A stretch of DNA of 64,000 bases from SVTX01 sp045588675 (GTDB lineage Bacteria > Bacillota > Clostridia > Oscillospirales > CAG-272): positions 1 through 64,000 of the forward strand of contig JAZNER010000046.1 in assembly GCA_045588675.1 (NCBI GenBank). Direction: 5' to 3'. The notes below the pieces were generated by a model. The model worked only from the letters and a program-made list of their open reading frames with translations, was not told the origin of the DNA and made no database searches. Numbering within the stretch: the stretch's first letter is position 1; each line of letters starts with the position of its first letter. The position numbers were made by a program, and so were the translations under genes. Positions 8,167 to 16,856 of this stretch are shown piece by piece.

Positions 8167-8998
8167 GCTTACATCAAAGCTTGTAAGAGAGGAAATTGCA
8201 GAAAAGGTAATCAGCTTTAAAGAAAAGTATAATCGTGCTCCCGGACTTGCAGTAATTATTGTTGGCGAGGACCCTGCATCTCAGGTTTATGTAAGGAACA
8301 AGAAGAGGGGATGCGAGGAGGTAGGCTTTTATTCAGTGGGATATGAGCTTCCTGCAAGCACAACACAAGAGGAGCTTGTATCTCTTGTTGAACAGCTTAA
8401 TAATGACAATAAAATCGACGGAATTCTGGTTCAGCTCCCGCTTCCGAATCATCTGAACGAAACCGAAATTTTGCTTAAGATCAAGCCCGAAAAGGATGTA
8501 GATGCCTTCCACCCCTACAATGTGGGTAAAATTATGATAGGCAACCATGATCTGCTTCCGTGTACTCCTGCAGGAGTAATGGTTATGCTTGAAAAATACG
8601 GGATCGATGTCAAAGGTAAAAAATGTGTTGTTATAGGACGCTCAAATATTGTCGGTAAGCCTATGGCAATGCTTTTGCTACACGCTAACGGAACTGTAAC
8701 GATTTGTCACAGCAAGACCGAAAATCTCAAAGAAATCTGCCGTGAGGCAGACATTCTTGTGGCATCAATCGGCAAGCCCGAATTTGTCAGGGGAGATATG
8801 GTGAAAGAGGGGGCGGTGGTTGTTGATGTAGGAATTAACCGTACACAGGAGGGAAAGCTTGTAGGAGATGTCTGCTTTGCAGAGGTCGAGCCGAAGGCGT
8901 CATATATAACTCCTGTTCCCGGCGGCGTTGGACCGATGACGATTACAATGCTGTTAAAGAATACATTAATTGCCGCAGAAATCAAAATGTCTGAATAA
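8144..8998 (+). CDS. folD: Bifunctional methylenetetrahydrofolate dehydrogenase/cyclohydrolase
   Basis: FolD interconverts 5,10-methylene-, methenyl- and 10-formyl-tetrahydrofolate. Visible motifs are the catalytic Lys region YVRNKKRGCEEVG, the substrate site QLPLP, PCTPAGVM, the NADP-binding GRSNIVGKPMA, and PVPGGVGPMT near the C-terminus. I start the gene at ATG 8144 (284 aa, the family norm), where GAGGAGG lies 12 nt upstream; a longer frame from 8075 runs inside lgt and adds a non-conserved basic extension. It is the last gene of the operon. No clear terminator follows before the miaB promoter. Confidence 0.96.
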   Translation: MAQIMDGKLTSKLVREEIAEKVISFKEKYNRAPGLAVIIVGEDPASQVYVRNKKRGCEEVGFYSVGYELPASTTQEELVSLVEQLNNDNKIDGILVQLPLPNHLNETEILLKIKPEKDVDAFHPYNVGKIMIGNHDLLPCTPAGVMVMLEKYGIDVKGKKCVVIGRSNIVGKPMAMLLLHANGTVTICHSKTENLKEICREADILVASIGKPEFVRGDMVKEGAVVVDVGINRTQEGKLVGDVCFAEVEPKASYITPVPGGVGPMTITMLLKNTLIAAEIKMSE

Positions 8999-9024
8999 GT
9001 CTAACCCCAAATAGACCTATGTAC

Positions 9025-9054
9025 TTGACAAAATACCCTAAAATATAGTATAAT
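9025..9054 (+). promoter_or_regulatory. Sigma-A promoter of the miaB-ylbF-mutS-mutL operon
   Basis: TTGACA (9025-9030), 18-nt spacer, TATAAT (9049-9054). The predicted start lies about 30 nt before the miaB ATG. Confidence 0.82.
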
Positions 9055-9091
9055 ATAATATTATATACTAAACTATGCGAAAGGCCTATTT

Positions 9092-10513
9092 ATGAGAGAA
9101 TACAAAATTTTGCCTGAGCCTGAGATGCAAAAGCAAAATGAATATATACAAAAGCTAAAAGCGTATAACGAGAGCTGTGGTTTCAAAAAATATGCTTTCA
9201 TTCAAACCTTTGGGTGTCAGCAGAACGAAGCCGATAGCGAAAAGATTGCGGGAATGTGTGTGTCTATGGGCTATGAGATATGCAATACTCCCGAAGTGGC
9301 AGATTTTATAATGGTCAATACCTGTGCCGTGCGCGAGCACGCCGAGAAAAAGGCGTTTTCAATTATTGGTCAGTATAAGCACTTAAAGGCGAAAAAGCCT
9401 GAGCTTTTGATTGGAGTTTGCGGGTGTATGGTGACACAGGAGCACAGAAAGGATAAGATAAAATTCAGCTATCCTTATGTTGATTTTGTGCTTGGAACAT
9501 CATCACTCCATCGCTTGCCACAATTGGTTTATGACAAGCTGAAAAAGGGAAAAAGACTATATTGCCCTGAGGAAAAAGAATACTTGGTGGCAGAGGGATT
9601 GCCGATTTACCGCGGTTCAAGCTATCGTGCGTGGGTTTCTGTTATGTACGGGTGCAATAATTTTTGTACATACTGTATCGTGCCTTATGTTCGCGGCAGA
9701 GAGAGAAGCCGTCGCCCTGAGGATATAATAAACGAGGTCAGAGAGCTTGTAGATGAAGGATACCGCGATATAACTCTGCTCGGTCAGAATGTAAATTCTT
9801 ACGGCAAGGATGCCAAGAGTGACGACGGAGAGGCTTATGATTTTGCGGATTTGCTATCTGACATAGATAAAATTGAGGGTGATTATTTCATTCGCTTTAT
9901 GACAAGTCACCCGAAGGATGCATCAAAAAAGCTTATTGACGTTATTGCAGGCTCAAAGCATATAGCTCATCAATTTCACCTGCCGATGCAGTCGGGGAGC
10001 GACAAGGTACTAAAAGAGATGAACAGACACTACAATACAGAGAAGTATCTTGATACGGTAAATTATATGCGCGAAAAAATCCCTGATGTAACTCTCAGCT
10101 CTGATATTATTGTCGGTTTTCCCGGAGAGAGCGAGGAGGATTTTGACAAAACGCTTGAAATGCTCAAGGCTGTGCGTTTTGATATGGTGTACTCATTCAT
10201 TTATTCGCCGAGAAAGGACACCCCCGCGGCGAATATGGAAAATCAAATTCCTGATGAAATAAAGAGCGAGAGATTTAACAGACTTCTTGAACTTCAGAAT
10301 GAAATCGCGCTTGAAAAGAACAAGCCGATCGAAAATACGACTATCAAGGTTTTGTGCGACGGACCGAGCAAAAATAATGATAATGTATATTCGGGTCGGA
10401 GCGAGGGAAATAAAATAGTACTGTTTGATGGCGAGGAGAGCGATATTGGTAAGTTTTTGCAAATGAAGATTACCAAGGCTGACACCTTTGCATTATACGG
10501 TGAAAAAATTTAA
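9092..10513 (+). CDS. miaB: tRNA-2-methylthio-N6-dimethylallyladenosine synthase
   Basis: MiaB is a radical-SAM methylthiotransferase that adds the 2-methylthio group to i6A37 of tRNAs. The N-terminal UPF0004 domain supplies three cluster cysteines (FGCQQNE, NTCAVREHAEKKA, CGCM). The central radical-SAM motif is CNNFCTYC near residues 188-195, followed by IVPYVRGRERSR, which is diagnostic for MiaB. A TRAM domain closes the protein. The 473-aa length is slightly above average because of an N-terminal extension of about 30 residues. AAAGG precedes the ATG. Confidence 0.96.
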   Translation: MREYKILPEPEMQKQNEYIQKLKAYNESCGFKKYAFIQTFGCQQNEADSEKIAGMCVSMGYEICNTPEVADFIMVNTCAVREHAEKKAFSIIGQYKHLKAKKPELLIGVCGCMVTQEHRKDKIKFSYPYVDFVLGTSSLHRLPQLVYDKLKKGKRLYCPEEKEYLVAEGLPIYRGSSYRAWVSVMYGCNNFCTYCIVPYVRGRERSRRPEDIINEVRELVDEGYRDITLLGQNVNSYGKDAKSDDGEAYDFADLLSDIDKIEGDYFIRFMTSHPKDASKKLIDVIAGSKHIAHQFHLPMQSGSDKVLKEMNRHYNTEKYLDTVNYMREKIPDVTLSSDIIVGFPGESEEDFDKTLEMLKAVRFDMVYSFIYSPRKDTPAANMENQIPDEIKSERFNRLLELQNEIALEKNKPIENTTIKVLCDGPSKNNDNVYSGRSEGNKIVLFDGEESDIGKFLQMKITKADTFALYGEKI

Positions 10514-10530
10514 AATTAGCGAGGATTGAA

Positions 10531-10920
10531 ATGAATAGCATATATTCTCTTGCCGCAGAGCTTGGCAAGCTTATCAAAGAAGACGAAAGAATGATTAGAA
10601 TGGAGAGCGCAAGAAAAGCTTACGAGAGCGACCCCACCATAAATAATCTTCTTATGGAATACGGAATTCAGCAACAGGCATTAACAACAATGGGTGACAG
10701 TGATGAAATTGATACTGCTGCTTTGACAAGAATTCAAGACAGAATTGACGAGATTTATTCTCAGATTACAAACAATCCTTTGTTTATTGAGCTTGACGGC
10801 GCTCAGGCTGATGTAAATGAGCTTATGTCAATTGTAAACAACACGATTATGTACAACGCAACAGGCAAGCAACCCTCCGCGTGCTCGCATGATTGTTCAA
10901 GCTGTGGCGGCTGTCACTGA
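10531..10920 (+). CDS. YlbF/YmcA family regulator with Cys/His-rich tail
   Basis: This small helical protein belongs to the Com_YlbF family (DUF964). In Bacillus the relatives YlbF and YmcA (RicF, RicA) form a complex with YaaT (RicT) that carries [4Fe-4S] clusters and adjusts RNase Y processing, sporulation and competence. The body, residues 1-115, is mostly alpha-helical. The last 12 residues are CSHDCSSCGGCH, with four Cys and two His, a probable metal or Fe-S ligand set. It lies between miaB and mutS with short gaps. The RNase Y gene is in the same window at 19883. Confidence 0.85.
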   Translation: MNSIYSLAAELGKLIKEDERMIRMESARKAYESDPTINNLLMEYGIQQQALTTMGDSDEIDTAALTRIQDRIDEIYSQITNNPLFIELDGAQADVNELMSIVNNTIMYNATGKQPSACSHDCSSCGGCH

Positions 10921-10953
10921 TAAAACTAATTCAAAAAAGAGAGGTTTTCTGCC

Positions 10954-13548
10954 ATGACTCCTATGATGGAGCAATACTTGGAAATTAAAAAGCAATACAA
11001 GGATTATTTGCTCTTTTACCGACTTGGTGACTTTTACGAGATGTTTTTTGACGATGCAATATCTGCCTCTCGTGCAATTGACTTAACCTTGACGGGACGC
11101 GATTGCGGTGAGCCGGAGCGTGCACCTATGTGTGGCGTTCCTTTTCACGCGGTTGACACTTATATTGGCAAATTAATTGAAAAAGGCTTTAAAATTGCAA
11201 TTTGTGAGCAGATGGAAGACCCATCGGTTGCAAAGGGAATAGTCAAGCGTGAGGTAGTTCGCGTAATTACTCCGGGTACGCTGATTGAAACCAATTTGCT
11301 CACTGACAGTAAAAATAACTATCTTTGCTCGCTTTATATGGGTGAGCTTGAGTATGGAATTTGCTTTTGTGATGTTTCAACTGCTGAAATTTATGCGACA
11401 TCATTTTCAGGTGAGAATATTGATGCAAGACTTTTAAATGAGCTTGGAACATATGCCCCTGCCGAGATTATTGCAAATCTCAGTTCATCAAAGTTCAGTC
11501 AAATTGCGAATTTTGCAGTTGGCAGACTTCATTCAATGCTCAGTGATAATCAACCCTTCCGCTTTGAATATGAGCCTTGCCTTGAAAGAGTAAAAAATCA
11601 ATTTGAGGGAACGCTCCGTGAGAGTGACACCGACATAAGAGCGGTAGTTTGCGCTGTCGGCGCGATGCTTGATTATATCAAGGATACACAAAAGAAGGAT
11701 ATTTCGTATATAAATAAGCTCAACATCTATTCGGACGGACAGTATCTTGATATGGATGTAAACACCCGAAGAAATTTAGAACTCACTGAAACTATGCGCA
11801 CAAAGGAGAAGAAGGGAACTCTTCTTTGGGTGCTTGACAAGACCCGTTCTTCACTTGGAGCGCGCCTGTTGCGCAAATGGGTTGAGCATCCGCTGGTGAA
11901 TGCATCGTCAATCGTTAAGCGTCAAAATGCAGTTGAGGAGTTTTATAATAACTTTATGCTCCGCGAGCAGACCTCAGAGCTTCTTGACAATGTGCTTGAC
12001 CTTGAAAGATTGATTACAAAAATTGTTTACGGTTCGGCAAACGGAAAGGATTTGAGAGCGGTTTGCGCTACCTTGCGCATTTTGCCCGAAATCAAACAAT
12101 TGTTGTCAAGCTGCCACTCTGACGAACTTAGCCGTATATATAATGAGCTTGATTTGCTTGATGATATTTTTGTCCTTATAAATAACTCTATCAAGGAGGA
12201 TGCTCCTTTCTCAGTAAGAGAGGGGGGAATGATTGCAGACGGATATGATGAAAGAGTGGACGAGCTGCGTGCAATTGTAACCAACGGTGACGAGTGGAAG
12301 GAGCAGATTGCCGAGAGAGAGCGCGAGGTAACGGGAATTAAGACCTTAAAGGTTGGATATAACAAGGTGTTCGGCTATTATATAGAGGTCATAAAATCGC
12401 AAATCGCACTTGTTCCCGATACATATATCCGCAAGCAAACGCTTTCTAACTGTGAGAGATATATTACAGAGGAACTAAAGGAAATGGAAACGCGCGTTCT
12501 TGGCGCGTCGGACAAGCTTTGCGCGCTTGAATATGATATATTCTGCTCAATTCGCGCAGCCGTTGCCGAAAACAGCACAAGAATTCAAAATGTGGCTTCG
12601 CTTTTGGCACAGATTGACGCTTATTACAGCTTGGCGACGGTTGCCGCGAAGAACAGATATGTGCGCCCATATATTGACAATACAGATGAAATCACCATTA
12701 AGGATGGCAGACATCCCGTTGTAGAGCAGTTCGTAAAGGATTCGTACTTTGTGCCTAACGATACCAAGCTCAATATGACTACTGACCGATTGCTGTTGAT
12801 TACAGGTCCTAATATGGCGGGTAAATCAACCTATATGCGCCAGGTTGCCCTGATAGTGCTTATGGCTCAAATGGGTTCTTTTGTCCCTGCAGTTGAGGCA
12901 ACTGTTGGAATTACAGATAAAATATTCACTCGTGTTGGCGCATCTGACGATTTAGCATCGGGTCAATCAACATTTATGCTTGAAATGACCGAGGTGGCTT
13001 ATATTTTGAAAAACGCCACCAAGAAGAGCTTAATAATTTATGATGAGGTCGGCAGAGGTACATCAACCTTTGACGGCATGAGCATTGCGCGGGCAATAGT
13101 TGAATATACGGCAAGCCGTAAAATCGGAGCTAAAACCTTGTTCGCAACTCACTACCACGAGCTTACAAGTATGGAAAATGAGTTTGAGGGAATAGTTAAC
13201 TACAATATTGCCGCCAAAAAGCGTGGAGATAGCATAACCTTCCTTCGTAAAATTGTCAAGGGCTCGACCGACGACAGCTATGGAATTGAGGTAGCAAAGC
13301 TTGCGGGATTGCCAAATGAGGTAATCAAGCGAGCAAAGGAAATTTTGTCGAGCGTTGAGGAAAGCGCGAAGAATATCAAGCTTACGGACAGGGAGGAAAT
13401 CAAGGTCCAAAAGGACGAAAGCCTTATCACCTTTGATGATTACCTTACTGAACAGGTCGTGGAGGAAATGCGAAATACTGATATCAATATGCTTTCTCCA
13501 TACGAATGTATGACATTATTATTCGATTGGAAAAAACGGCTTGGTTAA
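10954..13548 (+). CDS. mutS: DNA mismatch repair protein MutS
   Basis: MutS recognises base mismatches and small loops and recruits MutL. The mismatch-reading Phe-x-Glu motif is in GDFYEMF near residues 26-32. The ATPase domain has Walker A GPNMAGKST (about residues 616-624), Walker B IIYDEVGRGTSTFDG, and ATHYHEL. The length of 864 aa is normal. GAGAGG lies upstream of the ATG. It stands 33 nt after ylbF and 32 nt before mutL, a conserved Clostridia order. Confidence 0.98.
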   Translation: MTPMMEQYLEIKKQYKDYLLFYRLGDFYEMFFDDAISASRAIDLTLTGRDCGEPERAPMCGVPFHAVDTYIGKLIEKGFKIAICEQMEDPSVAKGIVKREVVRVITPGTLIETNLLTDSKNNYLCSLYMGELEYGICFCDVSTAEIYATSFSGENIDARLLNELGTYAPAEIIANLSSSKFSQIANFAVGRLHSMLSDNQPFRFEYEPCLERVKNQFEGTLRESDTDIRAVVCAVGAMLDYIKDTQKKDISYINKLNIYSDGQYLDMDVNTRRNLELTETMRTKEKKGTLLWVLDKTRSSLGARLLRKWVEHPLVNASSIVKRQNAVEEFYNNFMLREQTSELLDNVLDLERLITKIVYGSANGKDLRAVCATLRILPEIKQLLSSCHSDELSRIYNELDLLDDIFVLINNSIKEDAPFSVREGGMIADGYDERVDELRAIVTNGDEWKEQIAEREREVTGIKTLKVGYNKVFGYYIEVIKSQIALVPDTYIRKQTLSNCERYITEELKEMETRVLGASDKLCALEYDIFCSIRAAVAENSTRIQNVASLLAQIDAYYSLATVAAKNRYVRPYIDNTDEITIKDGRHPVVEQFVKDSYFVPNDTKLNMTTDRLLLITGPNMAGKSTYMRQVALIVLMAQMGSFVPAVEATVGITDKIFTRVGASDDLASGQSTFMLEMTEVAYILKNATKKSLIIYDEVGRGTSTFDGMSIARAIVEYTASRKIGAKTLFATHYHELTSMENEFEGIVNYNIAAKKRGDSITFLRKIVKGSTDDSYGIEVAKLAGLPNEVIKRAKEILSSVEESAKNIKLTDREEIKVQKDESLITFDDYLTEQVVEEMRNTDINMLSPYECMTLLFDWKKRLG

Positions 13549-13580
13549 TTTGAAAATTTTTAAGATAGGAGGCGAATTTA

Positions 13581-15599
13581 ATGGGAAAGATAAATGTTTT
13601 GTCCTTTGAGGTGGCAAACCTTATTGCCGCAGGCGAGGTCGTTGACAGACCTGCTTCGGCAATAAAAGAGATGATTGAAAACTCAATTGACGCGGGTGCA
13701 CGCCACATTACAGTTGAAATACAAAATGGCGGAGTTTCATTTATGAGAATATCCGACGACGGTTGCGGTATGGAAGCTGATGATTTGCCTCTTGCCATAA
13801 CAAGACATGCTACAAGCAAAATCAAGAGTGCAGAGGACCTTGACGGAATTTTAACTCTTGGGTTCAGAGGAGAGGCTTTGGCTGCAATTTCGGCGGTTTC
13901 AAATCTGCGAATTATATCAAAGACTAAGGATGCGCCTCTGGGGGCTGAGCTTATAGTTGATTGCGGAGAGGTAGTTGAGCTTTCCGAGAGAGGTTGTTCT
14001 AACGGAACTACCATAATAGTGGAGAATTTATTTGCCAATGTTCCTGCAAGACGAAAATTTCTGAAAAAAGATGTTACCGAAACAACAGCCGTTTGCGCCA
14101 ATGTTGAAAAGATTGCTCTTTCTCACCCCGAAATTTCATTTAAGCTTATAACCGACGGTCAGATAAAGCTTGAAACTGCGGGTGACGGAAATTTGCGCAA
14201 TACCATTTACGCTATCTTTGGACGAGATTTTTCTAACCGCTTGCTTGAGGTTGAGGGCGAATTTGACGGAATTTCAGTTAAAGGGTATATCGGTCGCTCC
14301 GACAATGTAAGGGGAAATAGGAATTATCAGAATTTTTACATAAATAACCGTTTTGTGAAGAGTAAAACAGCTAACGCCGCGCTTGAACAGGCATTTGTTT
14401 CATATCTTCCTGCTGAGCGTTTTCCGGTATGTGTTCTGTTTATTTCGCTCAATCCCGTGCGAGTTGATGTTAATGTTCACCCTGCAAAGCTTGAGGTGAA
14501 ATTTTCAAACGAAAAGCTTGTTTTTGAGGCGGTTTATTATGCTGTAAGACAAGCTCTTGAAAAAAATACTGCTCGTCCTGAAATTGAATTACCAAAGACA
14601 AATTCAGCACCAAGTACAAGAATTTCTGATGCTTTTGTGCCTGTTGAAAGGGAAAAATCAGTAAAGGCAAGGCAGATTTCAATGGAAATGCTGAAACAGC
14701 CTGTAAAGATAGAACAAAAGCGTGATTTTAGTGCAGCAAGGCAAGAAGAGAAGCCGAGTACAAAAACAGTCACTGAACTGAACAATCGAGAGGCTTTACC
14801 CGAAACCTTTGTGCGACTGACTGCCGAGGAATATGTCAGAAAATATATGCCATATGACAATATTGAGGATGAGGACGCTTATCTTAAAGAAGATGCTGTT
14901 CAACAAGAGGAACAATCAAAAAATACTATTGTTGAAAATGAAGCAGAGAGCGTTATTATTCCCAAGGTTGAAAATGCCAATCAGGCACTTGATGTTGAAG
15001 CCGCTCCCGAAGATAAAAAAATAGAATACAGAATAGTCGGTGAGGTTTTCAATTCTTATGTGATAGTTGAATTGAGTGAAAAAATTCTGATTATTGACAA
15101 GCATGCGGCTCACGAGCGTATAATTTTTGAACAGCTCAAAAAGAATATGTACGCCAAAGAGATTTCATCTCAGCTTCTTATGCTGCCGATTGAGGTAATG
15201 CTTATGACAGACGAAATTTCAGCTATTGAGGAATATCGCTCGGAAATTGAGGCGGTTGGCTTTGAATTTACCACCTCACGAAATTCTGTTTTGGTTCAAG
15301 CGTTGCCCGTTGGAATTGAGCAAGAGGCGGTTGGAGATATGTTTGCCGTTATGGCTGATAGAATAAAGAGCGGTACAGGTAAGGTTGAAATAACAAAGAA
15401 TATCGTATTTGAAAAGGCTCTTTATCAAGCCTCGTGTAAAGCGGCGATTAAGGCGGGCAGGGAATATGCAAGAGGCCACATTGAGTGGCTTGTTGAGAAG
15501 CTTATGGAGCTTCCCGATATAACGGTTTGCCCTCACGGACGCCCCGTCGCTATGGAAATGTCAAAGAAAAATATTGACAGACAATTTGAAAGGACTTAA
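13581..15599 (+). CDS. mutL: DNA mismatch repair protein MutL (endonuclease type)
   Basis: The N-terminal GHKL ATPase shows MIENSIDAGA, DDGCGM and TLGFRGEAL. A linker rich in Lys, Glu and Thr (about residues 340-470) joins it to the C-terminal dimerisation/nuclease domain. That domain carries DKHAAHERIIFE, a form of the metal-binding endonuclease motif, and CPHGRP near the end. This MutL therefore probably nicks DNA itself, consistent with a lineage without MutH. GGAGG precedes the ATG. miaA, which often follows mutL in relatives, is absent; tgt comes next. Confidence 0.97.
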   Translation: MGKINVLSFEVANLIAAGEVVDRPASAIKEMIENSIDAGARHITVEIQNGGVSFMRISDDGCGMEADDLPLAITRHATSKIKSAEDLDGILTLGFRGEALAAISAVSNLRIISKTKDAPLGAELIVDCGEVVELSERGCSNGTTIIVENLFANVPARRKFLKKDVTETTAVCANVEKIALSHPEISFKLITDGQIKLETAGDGNLRNTIYAIFGRDFSNRLLEVEGEFDGISVKGYIGRSDNVRGNRNYQNFYINNRFVKSKTANAALEQAFVSYLPAERFPVCVLFISLNPVRVDVNVHPAKLEVKFSNEKLVFEAVYYAVRQALEKNTARPEIELPKTNSAPSTRISDAFVPVEREKSVKARQISMEMLKQPVKIEQKRDFSAARQEEKPSTKTVTELNNREALPETFVRLTAEEYVRKYMPYDNIEDEDAYLKEDAVQQEEQSKNTIVENEAESVIIPKVENANQALDVEAAPEDKKIEYRIVGEVFNSYVIVELSEKILIIDKHAAHERIIFEQLKKNMYAKEISSQLLMLPIEVMLMTDEISAIEEYRSEIEAVGFEFTTSRNSVLVQALPVGIEQEAVGDMFAVMADRIKSGTGKVEITKNIVFEKALYQASCKAAIKAGREYARGHIEWLVEKLMELPDITVCPHGRPVAMEMSKKNIDRQFERT

Positions 15600-15609
15600 A
15601 TAAAATAAA

Positions 15610-15639
15610 GCCGCGACATACTGTTTTTATGTTGGCGGC
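15610..15639 (+). promoter_or_regulatory. Stem-loop in the mutL-tgt gap next to the tgt ribosome site
   Basis: GCCGC (15610-15614) pairs with GCGGC (15635-15639) and ACATA (15616-15620) with TATGT (15628-15632), with a small internal loop. The stem ends 2 nt before the tgt ribosome site AAAGGAG. No T run follows, so it is not a normal terminator. It may influence translation or protect the mRNA. Confidence 0.5.
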
Positions 15640-15655
15640 AAAAAGGAGAAAAGTT

Positions 15656-16792
15656 ATGTTTGAACTTTTAGCGCAGGACGGAAGAGCGAGGAGAGGCGTT
15701 CTTCATACTGTACACGGAGATATACAAACTCCTGTGTTTATGAATGTCGGCACTTGTGCCGCTATCAAGGGCGGTGTTTCTACTGTTGAACTTGAGGAGA
15801 TTGACTGTCAAGTTGAGCTCTCAAACACCTACCATTTGCACATTCGCCCCGGCGATAGACTGATTTATGAGATGGGTGGGCTTCACAAGTTTATGAATTG
15901 GAATAAGCCGATTTTAACCGACTCGGGAGGATTTCAGGTCTTTTCCTTGGCACAGCTTCGTAAAATTACCGAGGAGGGAGTAAGGTTTCAATCTCATGTT
16001 GACGGCAAAAGAATTTTTATGGGGCCTGAGGAAAGCATGCAAATTCAGTCAAATCTTGCCTCTACGATTGCTATGGCGTTTGACGAATGCATTGAAAATC
16101 CCGCGCCATATCAATATGTAAGGAATTCTATTGACAGAACAACCCGTTGGCTTGAACGCTGCCGAGTTGAGATGGACAGACTTAATTCTTTACCTGATAC
16201 AATAAATAAAAATCAAATGCTTTTCGGTATCAATCAAGGTGGAACCTACGCAGACCTTCGAATTGAGCATATGCAGAGAATTTCCGAAATTAATTGCGAG
16301 GGATATGCGATAGGCGGTCTTGCTGTTGGCGAGGAAACTGAGGAAATGTATCGAATTATTGACGCGGTAGAGCCTTATATGCCTAAGAATAAGCCGAGAT
16401 ATCTTATGGGAGTTGGAACTCCCTGCAATATTCTTGAAGCGGTGCATATGGGTGTTGATTTCTTCGATTGTGTAATGCCTTCAAGAAATGCGCGTCACGG
16501 AAACCTCTTTACCTGGGAAGGCAAAATGAATATTTGCAACGAAAAGTATATGAAGGACCCAAGACCTATTTCGGAGAGCTGCAGCTGTCCCGCTTGCCAG
16601 AATTACAGCCGTTCTTATATAAGACACTTGATTAAGGCAAAGGAATCACTCGGTATGCGACTTGCCGTTGTGCACAATCTTTATTTCTACAACAATCTGA
16701 TGAAGAAAATCAGAGAAGCACTTGATGGCGGTTACTTCGAAAGCTTTTATCAAAAATATCATATAGCGCTCGGTGAGAGAAATCCCGATTGA
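15656..16792 (+). CDS. tgt: Queuine tRNA-ribosyltransferase
   Basis: Tgt exchanges guanine 34 of GUN-anticodon tRNAs for preQ1 on the way to queuosine. The active-site region DSGGFQVFSL and the later segment FFDCVMPSRNARHG, with the nucleophilic Asp and the tRNA-binding residues, are present. The zinc site is CSCPAC followed by a His in AVVHNLYFY. I chose ATG 15656 because AAAGGAG lies 7 nt before it, giving 378 aa; the earlier ATG 15629 falls in the leader stem-loop. queA, queC-F and secretion genes that can accompany tgt are not in this window. Confidence 0.97.
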   Translation: MFELLAQDGRARRGVLHTVHGDIQTPVFMNVGTCAAIKGGVSTVELEEIDCQVELSNTYHLHIRPGDRLIYEMGGLHKFMNWNKPILTDSGGFQVFSLAQLRKITEEGVRFQSHVDGKRIFMGPEESMQIQSNLASTIAMAFDECIENPAPYQYVRNSIDRTTRWLERCRVEMDRLNSLPDTINKNQMLFGINQGGTYADLRIEHMQRISEINCEGYAIGGLAVGEETEEMYRIIDAVEPYMPKNKPRYLMGVGTPCNILEAVHMGVDFFDCVMPSRNARHGNLFTWEGKMNICNEKYMKDPRPISESCSCPACQNYSRSYIRHLIKAKESLGMRLAVVHNLYFYNNLMKKIREALDGGYFESFYQKYHIALGERNPD

Positions 16793-16856
16793 TATAAAAA
16801 ATCCGATTGGATAACTTATATAAACTTAAAAGAAAAACATATGAAGGAGAAGAGAA

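Noticed and set aside
9009..9091. Inverted repeat AAATAGACCT/AGGCCTATTT flanking the miaB promoter and ribosome site
   Set aside because: One mismatch over 10 bp with a loop of over 60 nt; the left arm lies upstream of the promoter, so it is absent from the main transcript.
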